Origin: UMGS1322 sp900550765
GTDB lineage: Bacteria > Bacillota > Clostridia > Christensenellales > QALW01
DNA: 64,000 nucleotides
Direction of reading: 5' to 3'
Assembly: GCA_958448705.1 (NCBI GenBank)
Contig: CAUDEY010000001.1
Location: 124,001 to 188,000 of the forward strand
The position numbers and the translations under genes are program-made. Below are positions 31,702-40,845 of this stretch, one piece after another; position 1 is the stretch's first letter; every line of letters begins with the position of its first letter. The notes beneath the pieces are model-generated. The model had not been told where the DNA came from. It worked only from the letters and a program-made list of their open reading frames with translations, and made no database searches.

Positions 31702-33660
31702 TTACTTTAAAACCCCCATATCCTTTGCAAATTCATCCACTTTATTAAAATTAGCGTTTTCGATAATATACTGCCGGCGGACGTCTACCTTATCCCCCAT
31801 TAAAACCGTTACCAGCCGTTCAGCTTCTGTGGCATCCTCAATTGTAACTTTAACCAGCGTACGATGTTCCGGATTCAGGGTCGTATCCCACAGCTGCTCC
31901 GGATCCATTTCCCCCAATCCCTTATATCGCTGTATTACATAACCGCGGCCCATTTTCTCCGCCGCGGATATCCGTTCCTCATCCGAATAGCAATAGACCA
32001 GTTCTTTGGTAGAGGTCTTCTCCAACCGATACAACGGCGGCGTACCGATATAAACATGTCCCTCGGTAATCAAAGGCTTCATATAGCGGTAAAAAAAAGT
32101 CAGCAGCAGAGAACGGATATGCCCGCCGTCCTGATCCGCATCGGCAAGAATAATGATCTTATGATATTTTAAAAGATCAATATCAAAATCATCATCAATA
32201 CCGGTACCCAACGCCGTAATCAAAGAACAAAACTCTTCATTGCCCAAAATCTGCTCAATTCTTCGCTTTTCGCTGTTGGCCGGCTTGCCCCGCAGCGGCA
32301 AAATTGCCTGAAACCGCCGGTCGCGCCCCTGCTTGGCACTGCCCCCGGCGGAATCCCCCTCTACGATAATCAGCTCGTTTTCCTCAGGCTTCCGTCCGGT
32401 ACACGGTGCCAGTTTTCCTACAAGCGCCGTAACATCCAGGCTGTTCTTCTTGCGCGCAATATCCTTAGCCTTTTTTGCCGCTTCACGCACCTTGGCCGCC
32501 TGCACGGCTTTTTCCAAAATAACGCCTCCTACCGGTTCGTTCTTAGGGTTTTCCAAAAACTTTTCCAACTGTTCAGAAATAATAGCCTCTACAGCAGGCC
32601 TTGCTTCCACCGATCCCAGTTTAGCTTTGGTCTGTCCTTCAAATTGGATATTCTGCATTTTAACCGCAATGATAGCCGTCATGCCCTCGCGGAAATCTTC
32701 CCCGTTAAAATTACTGTCTTTTTCCTTCAGCACCTCTGTGCGACGGGCATAATCATTCAGGACCTTCGTAAGGGCTGACCGAAACCCCGTTTCATGAGTG
32801 CCGCCCTCTTTGGTAGGAATATTATTTACAAAAGAAACGATATTTTCGGTATAGGAATCAGTATATTGAATCGCCGCCTCAGCATAAATGCCGTTAACCT
32901 CTCCTTTTAACACGATCGGCTCCTCAAATACCGCGGTTTTTCCTTCATTGGAATATTTCACAAAATCTGCAATGCCGCCGCTGAAGCAATAATGCTTTTC
33001 CTTCTCCTGTCCGCTGCGGGTATCCAGCAAATGGATTTTGAGTCCCGCATTTAAAAAAGCCAGCTCTTTCAGCCGGTGAGCAATCGTATCAAACTGAAAA
33101 GAAACCGTACCAAATACCAGTTTGTCCGGCTTAAAGGTTACAAGTGAGCCATGCTTATGGCAAGTTCCTATCTGCGTAAGCGGCATTTTGGTGGCGCCGG
33201 AAATAATTTTTTTATCCGGCCCATACTTCCGTTCAAATTCGGCACGATAGGTTTTATAATCATGATATACCTCTACCGTCGTCCATTCTGAAAGCGCGTT
33301 GACCACTGACGCACCGACGCCATGAAGACCGCCGCTGAACTCATATTGGGTATTGTCAAACTTTCCGCCTGCGTGAAGCTGGGTAAAGATCACCTCCACA
33401 CCGGAAATTCCCTTTTGCGGATGTATATCCACCGGCATACCGCGGCCGTTGTCCTCTACGCTGATGCTGTTGCCATCATAAAGCGTAACCGTTACCTCAT
33501 CGGCATATCCGTTGGCGGCTTCATCAATCGCATTATCTACAATCTCCCACAAAAGATGATGCATTCCTTCCGGGCCGGTGGTACCGATATACATTCCCGG
33601 CCGCATGCGTACAGCATCAAGTCCTTCTAAAATTTTGATATCTTTTGCATTATATCCCAT
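31702..33660 (-). CDS. parE: DNA topoisomerase IV subunit B (ParE-type)
   Basis: This 652-residue ATPase subunit has the GHKL elements EIVDNAIDEAANGYAD, DNGRGMPVDIHPQKG and GGLHGVGASVVNALS in the first 125 residues, a transducer domain, and a TOPRIM domain with LIIVEGDSAGGSAKQGRDR (about 423) and IIILADADQDGGHIRSLLL (about 498). The metal-binding acidic residues of both TOPRIM motifs are present; Gln replaces the usual Val in DADVDG. The start at 33660 follows GGAGGA; a TTG one codon earlier is less likely. Pairing with parC (stop and start adjacent) and absence of recF or dnaN nearby favour ParE over GyrB. Confidence 0.85.
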   Translation of the reverse strand: MGYNAKDIKILEGLDAVRMRPGMYIGTTGPEGMHHLLWEIVDNAIDEAANGYADEVTVTLYDGNSISVEDNGRGMPVDIHPQKGISGVEVIFTQLHAGGKFDNTQYEFSGGLHGVGASVVNALSEWTTVEVYHDYKTYRAEFERKYGPDKKIISGATKMPLTQIGTCHKHGSLVTFKPDKLVFGTVSFQFDTIAHRLKELAFLNAGLKIHLLDTRSGQEKEKHYCFSGGIADFVKYSNEGKTAVFEEPIVLKGEVNGIYAEAAIQYTDSYTENIVSFVNNIPTKEGGTHETGFRSALTKVLNDYARRTEVLKEKDSNFNGEDFREGMTAIIAVKMQNIQFEGQTKAKLGSVEARPAVEAIISEQLEKFLENPKNEPVGGVILEKAVQAAKVREAAKKAKDIARKKNSLDVTALVGKLAPCTGRKPEENELIIVEGDSAGGSAKQGRDRRFQAILPLRGKPANSEKRRIEQILGNEEFCSLITALGTGIDDDFDIDLLKYHKIIILADADQDGGHIRSLLLTFFYRYMKPLITEGHVYIGTPPLYRLEKTSTKELVYCYSDEERISAAEKMGRGYVIQRYKGLGEMDPEQLWDTTLNPEHRTLVKVTIEDATEAERLVTVLMGDKVDVRRQYIIENANFNKVDEFAKDMGVLK

Positions 33661-33675
33661 CAAATTTCCTCCGGA

Positions 33676-34326
33676 TCATTTAAAAACATCAATTTTACTC
33701 TCCTGTCCCTTTATCAAACGGAGAATATTCTGCCGGTGCATAAATAGCATTAAAAGCAACATGGCAATCAGGACGCAGATCTCGATCATATCGCCTCCGG
33801 CATCCAAAAAAGCATACAAAAACGTTGCCAGCAGCATCGTTGCAATGGATACCAGCGAATACAGCTTAATAAAAAGATTGGCCGCTGCTGCTAAAATTAC
33901 CAGGGCTATCCCCAACAGCGGATTCATAACGATCAAAAGTCCCAATGAGCAGGACACGCCTTTGCCTCCCTTAAAGCCCATAAACACCGGAAAATTATGC
34001 CCCAAAATGGCAGCAAAGCCTCCGACAAAAATCTGCGGACAGGTGTAGCCGTAAAGCCAGTCAAATTCAAAAAAACCCTCGCCGATAATCAAGCAGCCTA
34101 AAACCGCGGCAAGCATCGCCTTTAGGGCATCGCCTACAAAGGTGGGAATCGCGTATTTCAGTCCCATATTCCGCAGCACATTCGTAGCTCCGGCATTTCC
34201 GCTGCCCATGGTGCGGATATCCTTTTTAGCAACGCTCCTCGCTATGATATTCGATACAGAAATATTCCCTAAAAAATAGCCGGCCAGAGCGGCGGCTATA
34301 TAGCGCAAAACAAGGATCGGCGACAT
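33676..34326 (-). CDS. plsY: Glycerol-3-phosphate acyltransferase PlsY
   Basis: This 216-residue membrane protein transfers the acyl group from acyl-phosphate to sn-glycerol 3-phosphate, the first step of phospholipid synthesis. The three PlsY motifs are present: GYFLGNISVSNIIAR near residue 16, RTMGSGNAGATNVLRNMG near 38 and GHNFPVFMGFKGGKGVSCSLG near 109. About five membrane helices. It overlaps der by one base, and parE-parC follow on the same strand after 15 nt, so der-plsY-parE-parC may form one long transcript. The der-plsY linkage is common in Firmicutes; gpsA, which often follows, is absent. Confidence 0.93.
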   Translation of the reverse strand: MSPILVLRYIAAALAGYFLGNISVSNIIARSVAKKDIRTMGSGNAGATNVLRNMGLKYAIPTFVGDALKAMLAAVLGCLIIGEGFFEFDWLYGYTCPQIFVGGFAAILGHNFPVFMGFKGGKGVSCSLGLLIVMNPLLGIALVILAAAANLFIKLYSLVSIATMLLATFLYAFLDAGGDMIEICVLIAMLLLMLFMHRQNILRLIKGQESKIDVFK

Positions 34327-35648
34327 TACTGATCTTTCTCCTTTTCTCTAAGAATCAGGTGCATCGGCGTTCCATGAAAGCCAAAAGCTTCACGGAAAGT
34401 ATTTTCCAGATAACGCTTATACGAAAAATGCATCAAAGAGGCATCATTTACAAAAAGTACAATTGTCGGCGGACGCACGCCTACCTGCGCAACATACTTA
34501 ATTTTTAACCGCCGGCCGTTTTTCGACGGCGGCTCGTTCATCTGCATCGCGTCAGAAAGTGTATCATTGAGCACACCCGTAGGAATCCGCTTGGAAGCAG
34601 CCTCATAAATATCCGTTACCATAGATAAAAGCTTATGGGTGCGCTGTCCGGTTTTAGCTGAAATAAAAATATAATCCACATAATCCATAAAAGCAAGATC
34701 TATGCGCATTTTCTTTTTAAATTTTTCGCTTGTACCCGTGTCCTTTTCAATCAGATCCCATTTATTAACCACAACCAGGCAGGCCTTTCCCTGCTCCTTC
34801 ACAAAGCCGGCGATCTTTACATCCTGTTCCGTCATGCCGGCCTCCGCGTCCAAAACAATCAATGCCACATCGCACCGACGGATGGCATCCAGTGAACGGA
34901 TCACGCTGTAGCGTTCCACCGTACCTTCATCAATCGATTTTTTCCGGCGAATACCGGCAGTATCAATCAGCACATATTGCCGGCCTTCAAAAGCAAAAGG
35001 GGTATCAATCGCATCCCGCGTGGTACCGGGAATATTGCTTACAATGGAACGCTGCTGTCCCAGCAATTTATTTACCAAAGAAGACTTTCCCGCATTAGGC
35101 TTTCCTACAACGGCAATTTTTATCGTTTGATCCTCCGCTTCTTCCTCCAGGTTATGCGGAAAATTTTCCACCACCCGATCCAGAAGATCACCGATACCGG
35201 TCATATTCAGCGCAGAGATCGCTGCGGGTTCCCCCAGCCCCAAAGAATAAAAATCATATACGCTTTCCTCCTGCGAAGGACCGTCCACTTTATTAATAAC
35301 CAAAATAATATGCTCATGGCGGCGGCGAAGATACTCCGCCACATCCCGGTCAGCCGAGAGCATCCCCTGCCGGGCATCGGTAAAGAACAGAATTACATCG
35401 GCCGTATCCACGGCGACCTCTGCCTGGCGAAGCATCTCCGTATAAAAAACATCTTCGCTTTTAAGCTCAATTCCCCCGGTATCAATCAGAGTAAAAGTAT
35501 GATCCAGCCAGGTCACATCCGTATAAAGTCTGTCGCGCGTAACGCCGGGAGTATCCTCTACAATAGAAAGGCGTTTGCCCGACATCTTATTAAAAAAAGT
35601 AGATTTGCCTACATTGGGCCTGCCTACAACAGCTACCAGTGGTTTCAT
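34326..35648 (-). CDS. der: Ribosome-assembly GTPase Der (EngA)
   Basis: This 440-residue protein contains two tandem GTPase domains and a KH-like domain, the unique Der layout. G1 motifs are VGRPNVGKST (residue 8 on) and VGKPNAGKSS (about 184); G3 motifs are DTGG and DTAG; G4 motifs are NKVD and NKWD. The C-terminal domain (about 350-440) binds RNA. Der is needed for maturation of the 50S subunit. It lies 1 nt after the DUF512 gene and overlaps plsY, matching a conserved Clostridia gene order. Confidence 0.95.
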   Translation of the reverse strand: MKPLVAVVGRPNVGKSTFFNKMSGKRLSIVEDTPGVTRDRLYTDVTWLDHTFTLIDTGGIELKSEDVFYTEMLRQAEVAVDTADVILFFTDARQGMLSADRDVAEYLRRRHEHIILVINKVDGPSQEESVYDFYSLGLGEPAAISALNMTGIGDLLDRVVENFPHNLEEEAEDQTIKIAVVGKPNAGKSSLVNKLLGQQRSIVSNIPGTTRDAIDTPFAFEGRQYVLIDTAGIRRKKSIDEGTVERYSVIRSLDAIRRCDVALIVLDAEAGMTEQDVKIAGFVKEQGKACLVVVNKWDLIEKDTGTSEKFKKKMRIDLAFMDYVDYIFISAKTGQRTHKLLSMVTDIYEAASKRIPTGVLNDTLSDAMQMNEPPSKNGRRLKIKYVAQVGVRPPTIVLFVNDASLMHFSYKRYLENTFREAFGFHGTPMHLILREKEKDQ

Positions 35649-35649
35649 T

Positions 35650-36960
35650 TCAATTCTCCGTCATTCCGATAAGCGCCCGGGCAAACTCGCCTCCGGTGCC
35701 GCCTATGGGCGTTATTTTTTTATTGATCCAGCCAGCTACATCTTCAACCTTCATATCATCCAAAAATTTTCCGTCCTGCCCCCGCAGCATGACATCCGAA
35801 ATAAAGACCTCGCTGCCCAGATCTTTTCTTTCAAGCTGTACAGCAATATCCCTGCCGGTAAGCAAGCCCGTAACCGTAATAGATTCTCCAAAGAAGAAAT
35901 TGGTTATAGGATATATATTCACTATAAGGTTAGGATATTTCTCTTTTAAAATTTCATACATCTGTGTTAAAAAATCCGCAGCGGACACGCCTGTAGCTAC
36001 CGATACTTTTCGGTCAGCGATCCAAGGCGGAAGCTCGGGCAGTGCTTCCAGCATTTCCTGCTTAAACTTCGCCATCAGGCCCACGCCGTTTTCTATCTGA
36101 GCAAAATCCTCATACTCTTCTGCCGCAGGAATAGGCACCCCGCCCTGCACATAAAATTCATCCGAGGGAAAAATAAAGCGTGTCCCTTTAAAATCCAAAC
36201 AGCTCTCCTGCCATTTTTGTATTTCTTCCACAATATGCCGTGCATCCGAAGGCGAGAACCGTTTAAGTTTTGCCAAATTCTTTCTATGATAGGTAAGCCC
36301 CACGGGAACAACAGCCAAACTTTTGCAATGCGGATACAGCGTAAAAAGATCCTCAAAAGTCTGACGAAGATAATGGCCGTCATTAATATCCGGACACAGC
36401 ACTACCTGCGTATGAAAACTGATCCCCGCCTCGGCAAAACGCCGCAGAATCGGCATAATCTCCTGTGCGCGGGGATTTCCTAAAATATACCGGCGCAGCT
36501 GTGGATCCGTAGCATGTACCGAAATATACAAAGGAGAGATCTTTTGCTCAATAATCCGGTTGATTTCGTTTTCCGACACATTGGTCAGCGTTACATAATT
36601 GCCAAACAGCACTGACATGCGCCAGTCATCATCCTTTACGTACAATGTACTGCGCATATTTTTCGGCAGCTGATCCACAAAGCAGAAAATACATTTATTG
36701 CAGCATCTGCGCATTTGCAGAAGATCGTTTTCAAAGCAGAGCCCCAAATGCTCCTCATCGTATTTTTCAACTTCATACAGCGTAGCCTCACCGGAGGAAT
36801 CGATCACCGTCAGCGTCAGCTCATTCAAGGCGTCATAATATTGATAATCCAAAAGATCCCGCACGGGTTTTTCATTGATGGCAACCAGCGTATCTCCCGG
36901 CTGTATTCCAAGTTCGGCACACACCGAACCCTCTTCCACGCCGATGATTTTATGGCGCAT
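35650..36960 (-). CDS. DUF512 radical SAM protein with N-terminal PDZ domain
   Basis: This 436-residue protein has an N-terminal PDZ-like domain (VEEGSVCAELGIQPGDTLVAINEKPV), then a radical SAM cluster motif in RRCCNKCIFCFVDQLPKNMR, compatible with C-x(3)-C-x(2)-C, and the highly conserved DDDWRMSVLFGNYVTLTN stretch. The DUF512 domain follows (about 230-430, with FIFPSDEFYVQGGVPIP and SEVFISDVMLRGQDGKFLDD). The family is widespread in Clostridia next to der, and its reaction is unknown. The start at 36960 is preceded by GGGAGGGA; the longer frame upstream is rejected. It leads the DUF512-der-plsY group. Confidence 0.9.
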   Translation of the reverse strand: MRHKIIGVEEGSVCAELGIQPGDTLVAINEKPVRDLLDYQYYDALNELTLTVIDSSGEATLYEVEKYDEEHLGLCFENDLLQMRRCCNKCIFCFVDQLPKNMRSTLYVKDDDWRMSVLFGNYVTLTNVSENEINRIIEQKISPLYISVHATDPQLRRYILGNPRAQEIMPILRRFAEAGISFHTQVVLCPDINDGHYLRQTFEDLFTLYPHCKSLAVVPVGLTYHRKNLAKLKRFSPSDARHIVEEIQKWQESCLDFKGTRFIFPSDEFYVQGGVPIPAAEEYEDFAQIENGVGLMAKFKQEMLEALPELPPWIADRKVSVATGVSAADFLTQMYEILKEKYPNLIVNIYPITNFFFGESITVTGLLTGRDIAVQLERKDLGSEVFISDVMLRGQDGKFLDDMKVEDVAGWINKKITPIGGTGGEFARALIGMTEN

Positions 36961-37180
36961 ACTATCCCTCCCGCCGAAATAATAAGTATACAAAAGAAAA
37001 GCGGCATCCGTAAAAAACACAGTCCAGAAGGAATCACCGCATAGATATAGTATAACCCTATAATATTATACCATATATCCCGTTATTTTTCAAGTAAAAA
37101 TACCGCGCGTATTTTTATGCCGCCCCACAGTGCATCTGCATAGCCGCGGATATCCTGCCGCGCTGTCTGCGCAGCAAAAC

Positions 37181-38011
37181 TCAAAATTCCGTCATTCGAA
37201 TCAGCTCCGGCAGAGCCTCCTCAAAGTTTACACCGTACCAGCGCCTGTCAGGATCCAGCAGAGTTTTCTCCATCGAAGCATAAGTAAAATCCACAGCGGT
37301 CTCCAAAGCCTTTTGAACCGGGAACTTCCGCGTCAGCATTCCTGCCAGCACCGAAGCAAAAATATCGCCGGTACCATGAAAAGTCTTCCGGATCCGGGGA
37401 CGGAAACAGGTAAAAACATCTCCGGTATCTCTGTTATAAACTGCAGCTCCCATCTGCTCGCCCCGAAGGATCCCCGTCAATACAACAATCTTCGGCCCCA
37501 GGCGAGCAAGCCGCTTCATCATTTTTTCTATATCCTCCTGCCGCTCGCTGTTTAAAACAGCAGTTTCCTTCAACAAGAACGCCGCTTCCGTCAAATTAGG
37601 AACAATAATATCTGCTTTTGCACACAAACACGCCATTGCCTGCGGAAAGCTTTTGTCAAAACCAGAATACAGCCGGCCGTTATCACCCATAACAGGATCT
37701 ACCAATACCAATCCGTTCTCTTTAAAAACCTCTATAAAATCGCTTACCAGCTGAATCTGCCGGGGAGATCCCAAATATCCGGTATAAATGGCATCAAAGT
37801 GCAGCTTTTGTTTTTTCAGCGCAGCAGTGATACCGGGAAGTTGTTCGGTAAGATCAAAAAACGCAAAATCAGAAAATGCCGTATGGGAGGAAAGCACTGC
37901 GGTAGGGATCGGGCACGCCTCCACCCCCAATGCCGACAAAATCGGTATGGCGACCGTCAATGAGCATTTTCCTACACAGGAAATATCCTGCAGTGTAACA
38001 ATTCTTTTCAT
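37181..38011 (-). CDS. pdxY: Pyridoxamine/pyridoxal kinase
   Basis: This 276-residue ribokinase-fold enzyme phosphorylates vitamin B6 vitamers. Its start RIVTLQDISCVGKCSLTVAI and the following PTAVLSSHTAF are typical of pyridoxamine kinases in Clostridia; GYLGSPRQIQLV, VLVDPVMGDNGRLY and VPNLTEAAFLL form the substrate and ATP sites, and FHGTGDIFASVLAGML carries the catalytic aspartate in the GTGD anion hole. PdxY rather than PdxK is chosen on the N-terminal pattern; both catalyse the salvage reaction. It is divergent from the T-box cluster, which needs PLP for its aminotransferase, but this proximity may be chance. Confidence 0.85.
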   Translation of the reverse strand: MKRIVTLQDISCVGKCSLTVAIPILSALGVEACPIPTAVLSSHTAFSDFAFFDLTEQLPGITAALKKQKLHFDAIYTGYLGSPRQIQLVSDFIEVFKENGLVLVDPVMGDNGRLYSGFDKSFPQAMACLCAKADIIVPNLTEAAFLLKETAVLNSERQEDIEKMMKRLARLGPKIVVLTGILRGEQMGAAVYNRDTGDVFTCFRPRIRKTFHGTGDIFASVLAGMLTRKFPVQKALETAVDFTYASMEKTLLDPDRRWYGVNFEEALPELIRMTEF

Positions 38012-38180
38012 ATTTTTCTCCCCAAAGCAAAGAATAGCGGGGGCCGTCTTTTCCCGGCTGTTCCCTTTAAAAATATTTTTCAGTAATCCCGCTTTATTTT
38101 CCTTATTTTATATTTCTTTCTCCCGGTTGTCAAATACAGAAGAAATCCGCAAAAAAATCAAAAATTCCGGCAAAAAATAT

Positions 38181-38209
38181 TTGACAGCCTTTTTTTTGCA
38201 TGCTATAAT
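38181..38209 (+). promoter_or_regulatory. Perfect-consensus promoter of the first T-box transcript
   Basis: TTGACA (38181-38186), 17 nt, TATAAT (38204-38209), with TGC just before the -10 (extended). Transcription should begin near 38216, at the start of the T-box leader. Confidence 0.92.
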
Positions 38210-38215
38210 TAGAAA

Positions 38216-38483
38216 AAAATAAGGAAAAGCGATGACGAAGAGGGTATTAAGCGTTTGATTTTCAGAGAGTCGGCGGTCGCTGCGAGCCGGCAATCAATCT
38301 TATCCACACCTATCACTTCCGAGCTGAAGGGCTGAAGGCGTTTGCTGTAGGCTTCTTCCGTGATTGCTGCGTAAATGCATAATGCTTGTTGGAGCATGAG
38401 GTGGCACCTATCGGGTGCAATTTGAGTGGTACCGCGGGAACAGGAATTCTCCCGTCTCAAAGAAATTTGAGACGGGTTTTTTT
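38216..38483 (+). promoter_or_regulatory. T-box riboswitch, predicted isoleucine specifier (ATC)
   Basis: The stem I base has a GATGA K-turn (38231-38235) and GAAG (38237-38240), paired with CTTC (38316-38319) and the opposing CGAGC. Directly before this CTTC stands ATC-A (specifier 38312-38314), the same arrangement as GGC-A-CUUC in a glyQ T-box I recall. The apical AGAGAG (38264-38269) and GCGAGCCGG strands are present. The T-box sequence GAGTGGTACCGCGGG is at 38424-38438; its TGGT pairs with an ACCA tRNA end, as expected for tRNA-Ile. The terminator (stem arms 38451-38461 and 38466-38476) is followed by seven T. Uncharged tRNA should favour the antiterminator and turn on the ligase gene downstream. 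T-box identity is near certain; the specifier reading is a structural inference. Confidence 0.93.
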
Positions 38484-38506
38484 ATTTTAATTGAGGAGGA
38501 AATACT

Positions 38507-40771
38507 ATGAATTCTATCGAAACAAAATTAAGCGAGGTCGCAAAACGGATTCGGGAGCTTCGTGAAATTGAAGGGTTCAGCACAGAGGAAATGGCGCAAA
38601 AAACCGAACTGAGCACCGAAGAATATAAAAACTATGAAAACGGAAGCACCGATCTTCCCTTTACCTTTATTCACAAATGTGCGTTAGCTTTTAATATTGA
38701 AATGGTCGATCTGATTCAAGGCAGCAGTGCCAATCTTTCTTCCTACCAGGTAGTGCGCGGCGGCAACGGTCAGATAACAGTGGACGAGGACGGCATTATG
38801 ATAAAAAATCTTGCCCCAAAATTCCGCAATAAACTTTCCGAGCCCTATTGGGTACGCTATGAATATTCCGAAGAACAGCAGAATAAGCCTATTCACACTA
38901 CCACCCATTCCGGCCAGGAATTCGACTATATCGTCAGCGGCCGCCTGAAAGTTCAGGTAGGGTCCCATACCGAAATCCTTTCCGAGGGCGACAGCATTTT
39001 TTATGATTCCTCTACCGAGCATGGCATGATTGCCGTAGACGGCAAACCGTGTACTTTTTTAGCGATTATTTTAGCCGGCGAAGATACGCAAGACGAAAAA
39101 GCGTTAGGTAAAACGATCGCGGCTGCCCGTCAAAGCGTAAGCCTGCTGGCAGAAAAATTCATAAAGACAACAGAGGATGAAAACGGCAGTCTGCAAGCCG
39201 TACGCTTTGAGCATGAAAATTCGTACAACTTTGCTTTTGATACAGTGGACGCCATTGCCGAAAATTATCCGGATAAGCTGGCTATGCTGCACATTGACAA
39301 AAACCATATCGAACGCCGCTTTACCTTCAAGGACATGAAGCGAGCCAGCGCACAGACAGCCAATTATTTCAAAAGTCTGGGCATCAAACGCGGCGACCGT
39401 GTCATGCTGGTGCTAAAACGGCATTATCAATTCTGGTTTTCGATCCTAGCGCTGCATAAAATAGGTGCCATAGCGATTCCGGCAACCAATCAGCTGCTGG
39501 CGCATGACTTTGAATACCGCTTTAACGCCGCAGGCGTTTCCGCCATTGTATGCACTGCCGACGGCGATGTTGCGAACCAGGCCGAAGAAGCCTTTGGTAC
39601 TTGTCCGCAGGTAACCACCCGCATCTTAGTAGGCGCCAAACGAGAGGGCTGGCATGATTTTGACGAGGAATATAAACTCTTCAGCGGCAAATTTGAGCGA
39701 GAAGAAAACGGTCCCTGCGGCGAGGATACCTCTCTGATGTTTTTCACCAGCGGTACTACCGGATATCCAAAAATTGCCGCACACAGCTATAAATATGCAT
39801 TGGGACACTTTATAACAGCTAAGTATTGGCACTGCGTGGAGCGCGACGGCCTGCATCTGACGATATCCGATACCGGTTGGGGCAAGGCGCTTTGGGGTAA
39901 GCTTTACGGGCAATGGCTGGCCGAAGGCGCCGTATTCGTCTATGACTTTGACCGTTTCGATGCCCATGATATCTTGCCGATGTTTGAAAAATATCATATC
40001 ACCACGTTTTGTGCGCCGCCTACCATGCTGCGCATGATGATCAAAGAAGATCTTTCCAAATATGATCTCTCTGGGATCCATCATATGACGACCGCAGGTG
40101 AAGCACTGAATCCTGAAGTATATCGCCAATTCGAGCAAGCTACAGGCCTGAGTATCATGGAGGGCTTCGGCCAAACGGAAACTACGCTGACAATCGCCAA
40201 TCTTGCCGGAATGAAACCCAAAATCGGCTCCATGGGAAAACCCTCACCGCTCTATGATATAGATCTGGTTGATGCCGAGGGCCATTCGGTTCCCGTAGGG
40301 GAAAACGGTGAAATTGTCATTCGTACGGACAAAACTTCTCCCTGCGGCCTCTTTCAAGGGTATTATCACGATCCGGAGCGCACCCAAGAAGTTTGGCACA
40401 ACGGCATGTATCACACCGGTGACGTGGCCTGGCGCGATGAAGACGGCTATTTCTGGTATGTAAGCCGAGTAGATGATGTAATCAAATCCTCCGGATACCG
40501 TATCGGTCCGTTTGAGATTGAAAATGTGATCATGGAACTGCCCTATGTATTGGAGTGCGGTGTCTCAGCTGCACCGGATGAGATCCGCGGTCAGGTAGTA
40601 AAAGCCAGTATCGTACTCACAAAAGGTACCGAGCCTACCGAAGAGCTGAAAAAAGAGATTCAAACCTATGTAAAAACACATACGGCGCCGTATAAGTATC
40701 CCAGGATCATTGTCTTCCGAGACGAACTGCCCAAAACAATATCGGGAAAAATACAGCGCAACAAACTGTAA
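38507..40771 (+). CDS. XRE-cupin-acyl-CoA synthetase fusion (T-box Ile)
   Basis: This 754-residue protein is a three-part fusion. Residues about 8-70 are an XRE-type helix-turn-helix (IRELREIEGFSTEEMAQKTE, then LSTEEYKNYENGSTDLP). Residues about 125-190 are a cupin (THSGQEFDYIVSGRLKVQVG, GDSIFYDSSTEHGM). Residues about 235-754 are an AMP-forming acyl-CoA synthetase: ATP loop FFTSGTTGYPK (413-422), EGFGQTETT, YHTGDVAWRDEDGYFWYV, a KSSGYRIGPFEIE hinge, and the adenylation lysine in TISGKIQRNKL (Lys748). The SSGYRIGPFE...RGQVVKA pattern is that of medium-chain (ACSM-type) ligases acting on C4-C8 and branched acids. XRE-cupin pairs are normally separate regulators, so this may be a regulator and enzyme in one chain. 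Expression is under the Ile T-box; 2-methylbutyrate is the inferred substrate. Confidence 0.85.
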   Translation: MNSIETKLSEVAKRIRELREIEGFSTEEMAQKTELSTEEYKNYENGSTDLPFTFIHKCALAFNIEMVDLIQGSSANLSSYQVVRGGNGQITVDEDGIMIKNLAPKFRNKLSEPYWVRYEYSEEQQNKPIHTTTHSGQEFDYIVSGRLKVQVGSHTEILSEGDSIFYDSSTEHGMIAVDGKPCTFLAIILAGEDTQDEKALGKTIAAARQSVSLLAEKFIKTTEDENGSLQAVRFEHENSYNFAFDTVDAIAENYPDKLAMLHIDKNHIERRFTFKDMKRASAQTANYFKSLGIKRGDRVMLVLKRHYQFWFSILALHKIGAIAIPATNQLLAHDFEYRFNAAGVSAIVCTADGDVANQAEEAFGTCPQVTTRILVGAKREGWHDFDEEYKLFSGKFEREENGPCGEDTSLMFFTSGTTGYPKIAAHSYKYALGHFITAKYWHCVERDGLHLTISDTGWGKALWGKLYGQWLAEGAVFVYDFDRFDAHDILPMFEKYHITTFCAPPTMLRMMIKEDLSKYDLSGIHHMTTAGEALNPEVYRQFEQATGLSIMEGFGQTETTLTIANLAGMKPKIGSMGKPSPLYDIDLVDAEGHSVPVGENGEIVIRTDKTSPCGLFQGYYHDPERTQEVWHNGMYHTGDVAWRDEDGYFWYVSRVDDVIKSSGYRIGPFEIENVIMELPYVLECGVSAAPDEIRGQVVKASIVLTKGTEPTEELKKEIQTYVKTHTAPYKYPRIIVFRDELPKTISGKIQRNKL

Positions 40772-40811
40772 ATTCCAGCATCCACAAGGCTGCAAAATTT
40801 TTATTTTTTGC

Positions 40812-40839
40812 TTGACATTTAATTGGAATATGATATAAT
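40812..40839 (+). promoter_or_regulatory. Promoter of the second T-box transcript
   Basis: TTGACA (40812-40817), 16 nt, TATAAT (40834-40839) with TGA before the -10 (extended). It gives the second ligase operon its own start, independent of the first T-box. Confidence 0.9.
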
Positions 40840-40845
40840 CATCCT

